Assembly (NCBI RefSeq): GCF_042650885.1
Contig: NZ_JBHSBU010000001.1
Span: 2,480,001-2,544,000, forward strand
Length of the DNA stretch: 64,000 nucleotides
DNA from: Chitinimonas_A lacunae
Lineage (GTDB): Bacteria; Pseudomonadota; Gammaproteobacteria; Burkholderiales; Chitinimonadaceae
Reading direction: 5' to 3'
The position numbers and the translations under genes are program-made. Shown in pieces: positions 25,379 through 33,523 of this stretch (its first letter is position 1; every line of letters starts with the position of its first letter). Under the pieces are notes generated by a model, which worked only from the letters and a program-made list of their open reading frames with translations, did no database searches and was not told the DNA's origin.

Positions 25379-25732
25379 TTAGAATTCGAGGCCGTTTTCG
25401 CGAGCGGCTTCAGCCAGCGCCTTGACGCGGCCATGGTAGAGGAAACCGGAGCGATCGAAGGCAACCTTGGTAACACCGGCAGCCTTGGCCTTCTCGGCGA
25501 TGCGCTTACCAACCAGGGCAGCAGCGGCGACATTGCCACCATTTGCCAGGTCCTTGCGCACATCGACTTCCAGAGTCGAAGCGCTGGCAAGCACTTGGCT
25601 GCCATCGGCGTCGATGATCTGGGCGTAGATATGGCTGTTGGTGCGATGCACGGCCAGGCGTACCATCTTCAGCGCTGCGATGCGAGCACGAGTTTTGCGG
25701 GCCCTGCGCAAGCGAGTTTGCTTTTTGTCCAT
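25379..25732 (-). CDS. rplR: 50S ribosomal protein L18
   Basis: L18 binds 5S rRNA in the central protuberance with L5. The 117-residue product has the basic N terminus (KKQTRLRRARKTRARIAAL), then RLAVHRTNSHIYAQIIDADGSQVLASAST and FDRSGFLYHGRVKALAEAARENGLEF at the end, which is invariant in bacteria. Confidence 0.97.
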   Translation of the reverse strand: MDKKQTRLRRARKTRARIAALKMVRLAVHRTNSHIYAQIIDADGSQVLASASTLEVDVRKDLANGGNVAAAALVGKRIAEKAKAAGVTKVAFDRSGFLYHGRVKALAEAARENGLEF

Positions 25733-25747
25733 GATGTTCAGCCTCGA

Positions 25748-26281
25748 TTACTTCTTCTTGGTCTCTTTCAGGACCACGACCTCGTCGGAGTAACGGACAC
25801 CCTTGCCCTTATAGGGCTCCGGAGCACGGTAAGCGCGGATCTCGGCGGCCACTTGGCCGATCTGCTGCTTGTCGACGCCTTTGAGGATGATTTCCGTCTG
25901 CGAGGGGGTTTCCACCTTCACACCGGCCGGCATCTTGTGTGCCACCGGATGGGAGAAGCCCAGGGTCAGGTTCACCGTGTCGCCTTGGGCCTGGGCACGA
26001 TAGCCCACGCCAACCAGCTGCAGCTTGCGCTCGAAACCCTTGGAAACACCCGTCACCATATTGGCCAGCAGAGCGCGCAACGTACCAGACATGGCACGGG
26101 CGTGCTTGCTTTCGTCGACGGCCTTGAACACCAGCTCGTTGTTCTCGAGCTTGATTTCAACGGCGGGGTCGAGCGGCCGGGCAGCAGTGCCCAGCGGGCC
26201 CTTCACAACGATCTGGCCATCGGCCAGTTTGACTTCGACACCGGCCGGCAGGGCGACCGGGTTCTTAGCTACGCGAGACAT
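25748..26281 (-). CDS. rplF: 50S ribosomal protein L6
   Basis: L6 lies near the sarcin-ricin loop and the factor-binding site. The 177-residue product starts MSRVAKNPVALPAGVEVKL and has the double L6 fold, with VDKQQIGQVAAEIRAYRAPEPYKGKGVRY near the C terminus, where aminoglycoside-resistance mutations fall in other species. It is followed by rplR. Confidence 0.97.
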   Translation of the reverse strand: MSRVAKNPVALPAGVEVKLADGQIVVKGPLGTAARPLDPAVEIKLENNELVFKAVDESKHARAMSGTLRALLANMVTGVSKGFERKLQLVGVGYRAQAQGDTVNLTLGFSHPVAHKMPAGVKVETPSQTEIILKGVDKQQIGQVAAEIRAYRAPEPYKGKGVRYSDEVVVLKETKKK

Positions 26282-26292
26282 CGTCTACCCCC

Positions 26293-26688
26293 TTAAGCCA
26301 CGATGCACAGCAATTCGCCGCCAATACCATTGGCACGCGCCTTGCGGTCAGTCATCACGCCCTTGGAAGTCGACACGATGGCGACACCCAAACCGTTCAT
26401 CACGCGCGGGATGTCATTGACACCCTTGTAGATGCGCAGACCCGGCTTGGAGACACGCTCGATGCGGTCGATCACCGGGCGACCGGCGTAATATTTCAGA
26501 TCGATCGACAGAACCGGCTTCTTGTCGGCGTCGGCGATCGAGAAATTTTCAATGTAACCCTCGTCCTTCAGCACTTGGGCGATAGCCACCTTGAGCTTGG
26601 ACGACGGCATGGAAACCGAAGGCTTGTCCGCGCGTTGGGCGTTGCGGATACGGGTCAGCATATCGGCAATAGGATCATGCATACTCAT
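26293..26688 (-). CDS. rpsH: 30S ribosomal protein S8
   Basis: S8 is a primary binder of 16S helix 21, and in Escherichia coli it represses the spc operon. The 131-residue product starts MSMHDPIADMLTRIRNAQ and ends with STSKGVMTDRKARANGIGGELLCIVA, the conserved RNA-contact segment. Confidence 0.97.
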   Translation of the reverse strand: MSMHDPIADMLTRIRNAQRADKPSVSMPSSKLKVAIAQVLKDEGYIENFSIADADKKPVLSIDLKYYAGRPVIDRIERVSKPGLRIYKGVNDIPRVMNGLGVAIVSTSKGVMTDRKARANGIGGELLCIVA

Positions 26689-26699
26689 TCGTGATCTCC

Positions 26700-27005
26700 T
26701 TACCAGCTGGCCTTGACGACGCCCGGGATCTCGCCACGCATGGCGATTTCGCGCAGCTTGTTGCGGCCCAGACCGAATTTACGGAACACGCCACGGGGAC
26801 GGCCGGTCACGGAGCAACGATTGCGCAGACGGGTCGGATTGGCGTTACGCGGCAGTGCCTGCAGTTTCAGGCGAGCTTCGAAACGCTCTTCTTCGCTGAG
26901 GTTCTGGTCGTTGATGATCGCCAGCAGCTTCTCGCGCTTGGCGGTGAATTTCGCCACCAGTTTGCGACGCTTGTCTTCGCGGTTAATCAATGCGAGTTTG
27001 GCCAT
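26700..27005 (-). CDS. rpsN: 30S ribosomal protein S14 (zinc-independent form)
   Basis: S14 lies in the 30S head. The ATG chosen gives 101 residues starting MAKLALINREDKRRKLVAKF; the 16 codons of open frame before it have no similarity. The long form lacks the CxxC zinc motifs of the short form. The C terminus RNRCSVTGRPRGVFRKFGLGRNKLREIAMRGEIPGVVKASW is typical. Confidence 0.97.
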   Translation of the reverse strand: MAKLALINREDKRRKLVAKFTAKREKLLAIINDQNLSEEERFEARLKLQALPRNANPTRLRNRCSVTGRPRGVFRKFGLGRNKLREIAMRGEIPGVVKASW

Positions 27006-27012
27006 GGCAACC

Positions 27013-27552
27013 TCAATTCTTGAACGGGAACTTGAACGCGGCGAGCAGCGCACGAGCTTCTTCGTCGGTCTTCGCGGTCGTGGTGATGGTGATGTTCATG
27101 CCACGCAGCGTATCGATCTTGTCGTATTCGATTTCCGGGAAGATGATCTGCTCTTTGACGCCCATGTTGTAATTGCCACGACCGTCGAACGATTTGCCCG
27201 AGATACCACGGAAGTCGCGGATACGCGGCATGGCGATGGTGATCAGGCGATCGAGGAATTCGTACATCCGGTCACGGCGCAGGGTAACCTTGCAACCCAC
27301 CGGATAGTTGTCACGAATTTTGAAGCCGGCGATCGACTTCTTGGCCAGGGTCACGACCGGCTTTTGGCCTGCGATCTTCTGCAGGTCGCCAACGGCGTGT
27401 TCCATGACCTTCTTATCGGCCACGGCTTCGCCAACGCCCATATTGATCGTGATCTTTTCGATCCGCGGCACTTCCATGATCGACTGGTAGCCGAACTGCT
27501 GTTGCAGTTGCGGGACCACGGTTTCTTTGTAGAAATCTTGCAAACGAGCCAT
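27013..27552 (-). CDS. rplE: 50S ribosomal protein L5
   Basis: L5 binds 5S rRNA and contacts the P-site tRNA. The 179-residue product starts MARLQDFYKETVVPQLQQQFGYQSIMEVPRIEKITINMGVGEA and ends IDTLRGMNITITTTAKTDEEARALLAAFKFPF, both family hallmarks. It lies between rplX and rpsN. Confidence 0.97.
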   Translation of the reverse strand: MARLQDFYKETVVPQLQQQFGYQSIMEVPRIEKITINMGVGEAVADKKVMEHAVGDLQKIAGQKPVVTLAKKSIAGFKIRDNYPVGCKVTLRRDRMYEFLDRLITIAMPRIRDFRGISGKSFDGRGNYNMGVKEQIIFPEIEYDKIDTLRGMNITITTTAKTDEEARALLAAFKFPFKN

Positions 27553-27562
27553 ATTCTACCCC

Positions 27563-27880
27563 TTAGCCCCCGACCACTTCGCCGTTCGACTTGAAGATCC
27601 GGACCTTCTTGCCATCTTCGAGCAGCTTGAAACCGACACGGTCAGCCTTTTGCGTCGCCGGGTTGAAGATGGCAACATTGGAGACCTGCAGCGGCAGGGT
27701 TTTTTCAACGATACCGCCGGCCACGCCACGCATCGGATTGGGACGCTGGTGCTTCTTCACCACATTCACGCCCTCGACAACCACTTTGTCGTCCACCAAC
27801 ACGCGCAACACCGTGCCGCGCTTACCTTTGTCTTTGCCGGTGATGACGATAACCTCGTCACCTTTGCGAATCTTTTTCAT
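27563..27880 (-). CDS. rplX: 50S ribosomal protein L24
   Basis: L24 is an early 50S assembly protein at the exit tunnel rim. The 105-residue product has the KOW motif KKIRKGDEVIVITGKDKGKRGTVLRVL at the N terminus and VEGVNVVKKHQRPNPMRGVAGGI in the centre. It lies eleven bases after rplN. Confidence 0.97.
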   Translation of the reverse strand: MKKIRKGDEVIVITGKDKGKRGTVLRVLVDDKVVVEGVNVVKKHQRPNPMRGVAGGIVEKTLPLQVSNVAIFNPATQKADRVGFKLLEDGKKVRIFKSNGEVVGG

Positions 27881-27891
27881 TTACGCACCCC

Positions 27892-28260
27892 TTACAGCAC
27901 TTCCGGCGCCAGCGAAACGATCTTCATGAAGCGCTCAGTGCGCAGTTCACGCGTCACCGGTCCGAAGATGCGGGTACCGATCGGCTCGAGTTTATTGTTG
28001 AGGAGCACAGCGGCGTTGCCGTCAAACTTGATCAGCTGGCCATCAGGACGGCGCACGCCTTTGGCGGTACGAACCACCACAGCGTTGTACACGTCACCCT
28101 TCTTGACCCGACCACGCGGGGCAGCATCTTTGATGCTGACCTTGATGATGTCGCCAACCGAGGCGTAACGACGCTTGGAGCCGCCCAATACCTTGATGCA
28201 CATAACCGTACGCGCACCGGTATTGTCAGCAACCTCCAGCATGGATTGCATTTGAATCAT
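27892..28260 (-). CDS. rplN: 50S ribosomal protein L14
   Basis: L14 forms bridges to 16S rRNA and binds the silencing factor RsfS. The 122-residue product starts MIQMQSMLEVADNTGARTVMCIKVLGGSKRRYA and ends FGPVTRELRTERFMKIVSLAPEVL. It is the first gene of the spc operon, and a strong promoter with an overlapping hairpin lies 143-171 bases upstream of its start. Confidence 0.97.
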   Translation of the reverse strand: MIQMQSMLEVADNTGARTVMCIKVLGGSKRRYASVGDIIKVSIKDAAPRGRVKKGDVYNAVVVRTAKGVRRPDGQLIKFDGNAAVLLNNKLEPIGTRIFGPVTRELRTERFMKIVSLAPEVL

Positions 28261-28397
28261 GTAGAAACCTCCAACTTAACCCGTCATATCCGCCGACTTA
28301 CTCGGCGACGCCGCAGCAAGCCACGGCACAACGGCCAGTTTTGGATCCCGTACGGGAGAAATGCCTCTTCGTTTGCACAAAGAGGCACGATGAAAAC

Positions 28398-28425
28398 AGG
28401 GCATTATACAGATCGTATAATGCCC
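28398..28425 (-). repeat. Palindrome at the S10/spc operon junction (terminator-like)
   Basis: A perfect 11-bp inverted repeat (GGGCATTATAC, GTATAATGCCC, 5-base loop) lies in the rpsQ-rplN spacer. On the minus strand it is followed by TGTTTTC, so it could act as a weak terminator for rpsJ-rpsQ. It also contains the -10 element of the promoter listed separately. Confidence 0.75.
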
Positions 28426-28431
28426 TGACAA
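28403..28431 (-). promoter_or_regulatory. Promoter of the spc operon (rplN onward)
   Basis: On the minus strand TTGTCA and a consensus TATAAT are separated by exactly 17 bases. The position after rpsQ and before rplN corresponds to the classical S10/spc boundary. The -10 lies within the palindrome described at this site. Confidence 0.8.
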
Positions 28432-28466
28432 GCATCAAGCTCTAAAAGTCTTTTTAATTTCGACGT

Positions 28467-28730
28467 TTAGGCGCTGCGTGCTTTTTCCACCAGACTCACC
28501 ACCACCCAGGACTTGGTCTTGGACAGGGGGCGAGTCTCTTGGATAGTTACCACGTCGCCCTCGCCATAGGCGTTGGCTTCGTCATGCGCGTGGTACTTCT
28601 TCGACAGACGGATGACCTTGCCGTAGAGCGGGTGCTTGACCTTACGCTCAACGAGCACAGTGACGGTCTTGTCCATCTTGTTGCTGACCACTCGGCCGGT
28701 CAGCGTGCGCTTGAGTTTGCTCTCGGTCAT
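28467..28730 (-). CDS. rpsQ: 30S ribosomal protein S17
   Basis: S17 is a primary 16S rRNA binder of the 30S body. The 87-residue OB-fold product has LKRTLTGRVVSNKMDKTVTVLVERKVKHPLYGKVI and ETRPLSKTKSWVVVSLVEKA. It is the last gene of the S10 operon and is followed by a 206-base spacer with a hairpin and a promoter. Confidence 0.97.
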   Translation of the reverse strand: MTESKLKRTLTGRVVSNKMDKTVTVLVERKVKHPLYGKVIRLSKKYHAHDEANAYGEGDVVTIQETRPLSKTKSWVVVSLVEKARSA

Positions 28731-28732
28731 GA

Positions 28733-28921
28733 TTACGCCGCCTTGTCAGCCAGGATGGTTCGCACGCGCGCGATATCGCGGCGCACACGCTTCAGTTCGC
28801 TGGTCTTGGCAAGCTGCTGGGTAGCCAGCTGCATGCGAAGACCGAACTGGGCCTTAAGGAGCGAGTGGAGCTCGTTCTTGAGCTCTTCGACCGATTTGTT
28901 ACGCAGTTCGCTCGCTTTCAT
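28733..28921 (-). CDS. rpmC: 50S ribosomal protein L29
   Basis: L29 lies at the exit tunnel and helps dock trigger factor and SRP. The ATG gives 62 residues starting MKASELRNKSVEELKNEL, the family N terminus; five extra upstream codons overlap rplP. QLAKTSELKRVRRDIARVRTIL is the second helix. Confidence 0.96.
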   Translation of the reverse strand: MKASELRNKSVEELKNELHSLLKAQFGLRMQLATQQLAKTSELKRVRRDIARVRTILADKAA

Positions 28922-28922
28922 C

Positions 28923-29339
28923 TCACTGCCCCACATGTCTGGTCACGAAAACCGTCGGGATCGGCAACTTGGCAGCAGCCAGACGGAAAGCTTCGCGAGC
29001 GAGTTCTTCGCCCACGCCGTCCATCTCGTACAGCACTTTACCAGGTTGAATCTCGGCGACGTAGTATTCCGGGCTACCCTTACCGTTACCCATCCGGACT
29101 TCGGCAGGCTTGGAAGAGATAGGCTTATCCGGGAACACACGAATCCACACGCGGCCGCCCCGCTTGATATGACGGGTCATGGCACGACGGGCAGCTTCGA
29201 TCTGGCGGGCGGTCAAACGACCACGGCCGATAGCCTTCAGGCCCCACTCGCCAAAGCTAACCTTGTTACCACGGGTAGCGATGCCGGTGTTGCGGCCCTT
29301 CTGCTGTTTGCGATATTTGAGTCTAGTTGGCTGCAGCAT
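28923..29339 (-). CDS. rplP: 50S ribosomal protein L16
   Basis: L16 organises the A-site region of the 50S subunit. The ATG gives 138 residues starting MLQPTRLKYRKQQKGRNTG. WIRVFPDKPISSKPAEVRMGNGKGSPEYYVA is the conserved core and contains the Arg of the RVFP segment that is hydroxylated in other bacteria. Its start overlaps the rpsC end by 17 bases. Confidence 0.97.
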   Translation of the reverse strand: MLQPTRLKYRKQQKGRNTGIATRGNKVSFGEWGLKAIGRGRLTARQIEAARRAMTRHIKRGGRVWIRVFPDKPISSKPAEVRMGNGKGSPEYYVAEIQPGKVLYEMDGVGEELAREAFRLAAAKLPIPTVFVTRHVGQ

Positions 29340-30027
29340 TTCGAGCCCCCTTTCTAGGCTTGCGCTCGGCTTGCTCCGGCTGGGCAACCACTTGTTCGCC
29401 CGCCTTCACTTCGCCCTTGTACACCCATACCTTGATACCGATAACGCCGTAAGTGGTCTTGGCTTCAGACACAGCGTAATCGATATCAGCACGCAAGGTG
29501 TGCAGCGGCACGCGACCTTCACGGTACCATTCGGTACGAGCGATTTCGATGCCGTTCAAGCGGCCCGAGGACATGATCTTAATGCCTTGAGCACCCAGAC
29601 GCATGGCGTTCTGCATCGCGCGCTTCATGGCACGACGGAACATCACACGCTTTTCCAGCTGGGCGGCGATGGAATCAGCAATAACCTGAGCATCGATTTC
29701 CGGCTTGCGGATCTCTTCGATGTTGATGTGCACCGGCACACCCATCAGCTTGGTCAGCTGACCCTTCAGGATTTCGATATCCTCACCCTTCTTACCGATC
29801 ACCACACCCGGACGGGCGCTATGGATCGTAATGCGGGCGTTCTTGGCCGGACGCTCGATAACGATACGACCAACCGAGGCATGCGACAGCTTCTTCTTCA
29901 GGAAGTCGCGAACCTTGATGTCCTCAGCCAGCATGGCCGGGAAATTACGGCTGTTCGCGTACCACTTCGATGCCCAGTTCTTGTTCACTGCAAGACGGAA
30001 ACCCGTCGGATGAATTTTCTGGCCCAT
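29323..30027 (-). CDS. rpsC: 30S ribosomal protein S3
   Basis: S3 forms the mRNA entry tunnel with S4 and S5. The 234-residue product starts MGQKIHPTGFRLAVNKNW and has a KH domain (ARITIHSARPGVVIGKKGEDIEIL, about 64-87), then the C-terminal domain with KIMSSGRLNGIEIARTEWYREGRVPLHTLRADIDY. The 3' end overlaps rplP by 17 bases. Confidence 0.97.
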   Translation of the reverse strand: MGQKIHPTGFRLAVNKNWASKWYANSRNFPAMLAEDIKVRDFLKKKLSHASVGRIVIERPAKNARITIHSARPGVVIGKKGEDIEILKGQLTKLMGVPVHINIEEIRKPEIDAQVIADSIAAQLEKRVMFRRAMKRAMQNAMRLGAQGIKIMSSGRLNGIEIARTEWYREGRVPLHTLRADIDYAVSEAKTTYGVIGIKVWVYKGEVKAGEQVVAQPEQAERKPRKGARNAAAN

Positions 30028-30034
30028 ATCGTCC

Positions 30035-30364
30035 TCACTCGCCCACGGTCAGGGTGATGTGGCAGGTCTGCTTCTCGATGCGGTTGCCACGGCCTTTGGC
30101 ACGGGCAGTGAAACGCTTGAGACTCGGACCCTTGTCCACATAAATGGTCGTCACCTTGAGGGCGTCGATATCGGCGCCATCGTTGTGTTCGGCATTGGCG
30201 ATAGCCGACAGCAACAATTTCTTGATGAGGACCGCGCCCTTCTTCGGGCTGAAGGTCAGAATGTTGAGCGCTTGCTCAACCGGCTTACCGCGCACCAGGT
30301 CAGCAACCAGGCGCGCTTTTTGCGCCGACAAGCGAGCGCCAGTCAAAACAGCGGATGTTTGCAT
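30035..30364 (-). CDS. rplV: 50S ribosomal protein L22
   Basis: L22 lines the exit tunnel constriction. The 109-residue product has SAQKARLVADLVRGKPVEQALNIL and the extended loop segment DKGPSLKRFTARAKGRGNRIEKQTCHITLTV, the site of macrolide-resistance changes elsewhere. No loop deletion or duplication is seen. Confidence 0.97.
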   Translation of the reverse strand: MQTSAVLTGARLSAQKARLVADLVRGKPVEQALNILTFSPKKGAVLIKKLLLSAIANAEHNDGADIDALKVTTIYVDKGPSLKRFTARAKGRGNRIEKQTCHITLTVGE

Positions 30365-30373
30365 AGCGTCACC

Positions 30374-30649
30374 TTACTTCTTGGCTTTCTTGTCGGCGGC
30401 ATGACCCTTAAAAGTACGGGTCAGCGAGAATTCGCCCAACTTGTGGCCTACCATGTTCTCGTTGATATAAACGGGAACATGTTGCTTACCGTTGTGCACG
30501 GCGATGGTCAGGCCAACAAAATCAGGCAGCACGGTCGAGCGACGCGACCAGGTCTTGATCGGACGCTTGTCGCTAGTAGCGCGCACTGCTTCGATCTTCT
30601 TGAGCAGGTGAGCGTCGACGAACGGGCCTTTTTTAACGGAACGAGCCAT
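30374..30649 (-). CDS. rpsS: 30S ribosomal protein S19
   Basis: S19 lies in the 30S head and pairs with S13. The 91-residue product starts MARSVKKGPFVDAHLLKKIE and has IKTWSRRSTVLPDFVGLTIAVHNGKQHVPVYINENMVGHKLGEFSLTR, the invariant core. Confidence 0.97.
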   Translation of the reverse strand: MARSVKKGPFVDAHLLKKIEAVRATSDKRPIKTWSRRSTVLPDFVGLTIAVHNGKQHVPVYINENMVGHKLGEFSLTRTFKGHAADKKAKK

Positions 30650-30655
30650 CTTTAA

Positions 30656-31486
30656 TTACCCCTTATTCGAGAACCGACGGCGCACGATCATATTGCTAGT
30701 GCGCTTGTTGCGGCGGGTACGGTAGCCCTTGGTCGGCTGGCCCCACGGGCTGACCGGCACACGGCCTTCACCAGTACGGCCTTCACCACCACCATGCGGG
30801 TGGTCGATCGGGTTCATTGCCACACCGCGAACGGTCGGACGGATACCACGCCAGCGCTGGGCACCGGCCTTACCGATCTTGCGCAGGTTGTTTTCTTCGT
30901 TACCAACCTCACCGATGGTAGCGCGGCAGTCCACATGGACCTTGCGGATTTCGCCGGAACGAAGACGCAGCTGAGCGTAGGCACCTTCACGAGCCAGCAG
31001 TTGCACGCCGGCACCAGCCGAACGGGCCAGCTGAGCACCTTTGCCCGGTTGCAGCTCGATGCAGTGGACCGTGGTACCCACCGGAATATTGCGCAGCGGC
31101 AGGGTATTACCAACCTTGATCGGGGCTTCGGAGCCGCTGACCACTTGCATGCCCACCTTCACACCTTTGGGGGCGATGATGTAGCGGCGTTCGCCATCGG
31201 CATAGCACAGCAGGGCAATATGGGCGGTACGGTTGGGGTCGTACTCGATACGCTCGACCTTGGCGACGATACCGTCCTTGTTACGACGGAAGTCGATGGT
31301 CCGATAGTGTTGCTTATGGCCACCACCCTTATGACGGCAGGTGATCACGCCACGGTTGTTACGGCCGGCAGTCTTGCTTTGCGATTCGACCAAGGCTGCG
31401 AGCGGACGGCCCTTATACAGCTCAGGATGAACGACCTTGACGACAGCGCGACGGCCAGGAGAAGTCGGTTTTACTTTTACGAGCAT
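30656..31486 (-). CDS. rplB: 50S ribosomal protein L2
   Basis: L2 is needed for subunit association and peptidyl transferase assembly. The 276-residue product has the N-terminal VKVKPTSPGRRAVVKVVHPELYKGRPL, two beta-barrel domains, and the C-terminal GVAMNPIDHPHGGGEGRTGEGR, which carries the histidine near the catalytic centre. It lies between rplW and rpsS. Confidence 0.97.
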   Translation of the reverse strand: MLVKVKPTSPGRRAVVKVVHPELYKGRPLAALVESQSKTAGRNNRGVITCRHKGGGHKQHYRTIDFRRNKDGIVAKVERIEYDPNRTAHIALLCYADGERRYIIAPKGVKVGMQVVSGSEAPIKVGNTLPLRNIPVGTTVHCIELQPGKGAQLARSAGAGVQLLAREGAYAQLRLRSGEIRKVHVDCRATIGEVGNEENNLRKIGKAGAQRWRGIRPTVRGVAMNPIDHPHGGGEGRTGEGRVPVSPWGQPTKGYRTRRNKRTSNMIVRRRFSNKG

Positions 31487-31498
31487 CTTGGCACTCCC

Positions 31499-31804
31499 TT
31501 ATTGCGCAGCCTGGAGGTCAATCTCTTGACCCGGCTTCAGAGCAACATAGGCCTTTTTCCAGCCCTTACGCCAGCCGACGCTGCGGCCAAAGCGCTTTTG
31601 CTTCGGCTTCACATTGCTGATCTGCACGGAATCGACCTGCACTTTGAACAGCAGCTCAACAGCCGCCTTCACTTCCTGCTTCGTCGCGTCGTTGACCACC
31701 CGGAACACCACCTGTTCGTGTTTTTCTGCCACGAAGGTGCTCTTCTCGGAGATCACCGGCGCCAGGATCACCTGGAGCAAACGTTCCTGATTCAGTTGGG
31801 TCAT
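31499..31804 (-). CDS. rplW: 50S ribosomal protein L23
   Basis: L23 is the docking site for trigger factor and SRP at the tunnel exit. The 101-residue product has LLQVILAPVISEKSTFVAEKHEQVVFRV, including the VISEKS segment, and KRFGRSVGWRKGWKKAYVAL. The start overlaps the rplD end by four bases. Confidence 0.97.
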   Translation of the reverse strand: MTQLNQERLLQVILAPVISEKSTFVAEKHEQVVFRVVNDATKQEVKAAVELLFKVQVDSVQISNVKPKQKRFGRSVGWRKGWKKAYVALKPGQEIDLQAAQ

Positions 31805-32424
31805 GCCAGCATCTCCTCGATCTGCTTCAGCGCTTCACGGGTCACAAGGACCTTCTTGAAGCGGACCAAGCTCACCGGGTCGGTCTGCGACGGCTCGAGC
31901 ACGAGCACGTTGGGCAGGTTACGCGATGCCAGGTAGAGGTTCTCGTCGAGATTGTCGGTAACGATCAAGGTCTTCTCATTGAGGCCCATGGCGGCCAGCT
32001 TCTGTGCAAACGCCTTGGTCTTGGGCGTATCGGCAACAAAGCTGTCGACCACATTCAGCCGGTCTTCACGCACCAGTTGCGACAGGATGGTCGCGATACC
32101 AGCGCGATACATCTTGCGGTTGACCTTGTGGCTGAAGTTCTCTTCCGGGCTGTTCGGGAAGGTCCGACCACCACCACGCCACAGCGGCGAGGAAGTCATA
32201 CCAGCACGGGCGCGACCCGTACCTTTCTGACGCCAGGGCTTTTTGGTGGTGTGCTTGACTTCGCTACGATCCTTCTGAGCGCGGTTGGCGCTACGGGCGT
32301 TTGCCAGATAGGCAGTAACGACCTGGTGGACGAGCGCTTCGTTATAGTCGCGACCGAACAGGACGTCGGAAGCGGTCACGCTGGCGGCGGCTTGGCCGCT
32401 TGCATTGATGACTTTCAGTTCCAT
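31801..32424 (-). CDS. rplD: 50S ribosomal protein L4
   Basis: L4 lines the exit tunnel, and in Escherichia coli it also represses the S10 operon. The 207-residue product has the tunnel loop KKPWRQKGTGRARAGMTSSPLWRGGGRTFP (about 60-92) and SLVRFKKVLVTREALKQIEEML at the C terminus. The ATG overlaps the rplC stop (TAATG). Confidence 0.97.
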   Translation of the reverse strand: MELKVINASGQAAASVTASDVLFGRDYNEALVHQVVTAYLANARSANRAQKDRSEVKHTTKKPWRQKGTGRARAGMTSSPLWRGGGRTFPNSPEENFSHKVNRKMYRAGIATILSQLVREDRLNVVDSFVADTPKTKAFAQKLAAMGLNEKTLIVTDNLDENLYLASRNLPNVLVLEPSQTDPVSLVRFKKVLVTREALKQIEEMLA

Positions 32425-33068
32425 TACGCACCTGCTTTCACGCTGGGACGGACGACCACGTCGTTGCCCTTGGCACCGGGAACGGCACCCTTGACGAGCA
32501 ACAGACCACGCTCGGCATCAACACGCACCACTTCCAGATTTTGCACGGTACGCTTGACGTTACCGTACTGGCCAGCCATGCGCTTACCCGGGAACACACG
32601 ACCCGGATCCTGCGCCTGACCGATCGAGCCAGGAGTGTTGTGCGACACGGAGTTACCGTGCGACGCGCGGTTGGAACTGAAGTTGTGGCGCTTGATCACG
32701 CCCGAGAAACCCTTACCTTGCGAGGTACCGGTCACATCGACCTTTTGGCCGACCGAGAAAATCTCGACAGTGATTTGGGCACCAGGCTGGAACTTGGACA
32801 GTTCTTCGGCACTGAGGGCAAACTCGTGAAGACCACGACCAGCCTCGACAGCGGCCTTGGCAAAATGACCGGCTTCGGCTTTGTTGACGCGGCTAGCGCG
32901 GCGTTCGCCGTAGGTCACCTGCACGGCGCTGTAGCCGTCGGTTTCTTGAGTTTTGATTTGCGTGACGCGGTTAGCGGACAGATCCAGCACCGTCACCGGA
33001 ATGGAAGCACCATCCTCGGCGAAGACGCGGGTCATACCGACCTTGCGCCCGACAAGTCCTAAGCTCAT
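32424..33068 (-). CDS. rplC: 50S ribosomal protein L3
   Basis: L3 reaches the peptidyl transferase centre. The 214-residue product starts MSLGLVGRKVGMTRVFAEDG and has the central extension HNFSSNRASHGNSVSHNTPGSIGQAQDPGRVFPGKRMAGQYG, whose GQ is the site methylated by PrmB in enterobacteria. It is separated from rpsJ by 131 bases holding a hairpin and a probable promoter. Confidence 0.97.
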   Translation of the reverse strand: MSLGLVGRKVGMTRVFAEDGASIPVTVLDLSANRVTQIKTQETDGYSAVQVTYGERRASRVNKAEAGHFAKAAVEAGRGLHEFALSAEELSKFQPGAQITVEIFSVGQKVDVTGTSQGKGFSGVIKRHNFSSNRASHGNSVSHNTPGSIGQAQDPGRVFPGKRMAGQYGNVKRTVQNLEVVRVDAERGLLLVKGAVPGAKGNDVVVRPSVKAGA

Positions 33069-33146
33069 CGTTCTTTCCTTTCGAAGGGCTGGCTACGATT
33101 GGCCAGCGATCTATAAAGACCGCGAAACCCATTGACACTTAAAAGT

Positions 33147-33180
33147 ATCGCGGGCTCGCCGTTTGCAGCGAGCCCGCGAT
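33147..33180 (-). repeat. 13-bp palindrome in the rpsJ-rplC spacer (terminator-like)
   Basis: Perfect arms (33147-33159 and 33168-33180) of high GC content have an 8-base loop. On the minus strand they are followed by ACTTTTAAG. The stem begins inside the -10 element of the adjoining promoter, so it would lie at the very 5' end of that transcript. Confidence 0.8.
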
Positions 33181-33208
33181 TATACGGCAACGTCTTGAAT
33201 TACTGCAA
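33179..33208 (-). promoter_or_regulatory. Probable promoter before rplC
   Basis: On the minus strand TTGCAG and a consensus TATAAT are spaced by 18 bases, with the -35 inside the last rpsJ codons. This would give rplC and the rest of the S10 operon a start separate from the rpsL-tuf-rpsJ transcript. Confidence 0.55.
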
Positions 33209-33511
33209 CTTAATCTCGACGTCAACGCCAGCCGGCAGATCCAGCTTCATCAGGGCATCCACGGTCTTGTCGGTAGGATCGACAATATCCATCAGACGCA
33301 GATGGGTACGGATTTCCAGCTGGTCACGCGAAGTCTTGTTCACGTGGGGCGAACGTAGCACATCGAAACGTTCGATCTTGGTGGGCAGGGGCACCGGACC
33401 CTTGACCACAGCGCCGGTACGCTTAGCGGTATCGACGATTTCCTGAGCCGAACGATCGATCAAGGCATAGTCGTAAGCCTTGAGACGGATACGGATTTTC
33501 TGGCTTTGCAT
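33200..33511 (-). CDS. rpsJ: 30S ribosomal protein S10 (NusE)
   Basis: S10 is a 30S head protein and also the NusE factor that links NusG-bound polymerase to the ribosome. The 103-residue product has KIRIRLKAYDYALIDRSAQEIVDTAKRTGA and RSPHVNKTSRDQLEIRTHLRLMDI, the family core. It lies 12 bases after tuf, and a palindrome separates it from rplC. Confidence 0.97.
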   Translation of the reverse strand: MQSQKIRIRLKAYDYALIDRSAQEIVDTAKRTGAVVKGPVPLPTKIERFDVLRSPHVNKTSRDQLEIRTHLRLMDIVDPTDKTVDALMKLDLPAGVDVEIKLQ

Positions 33512-33523
33512 GACCGGCTCCGC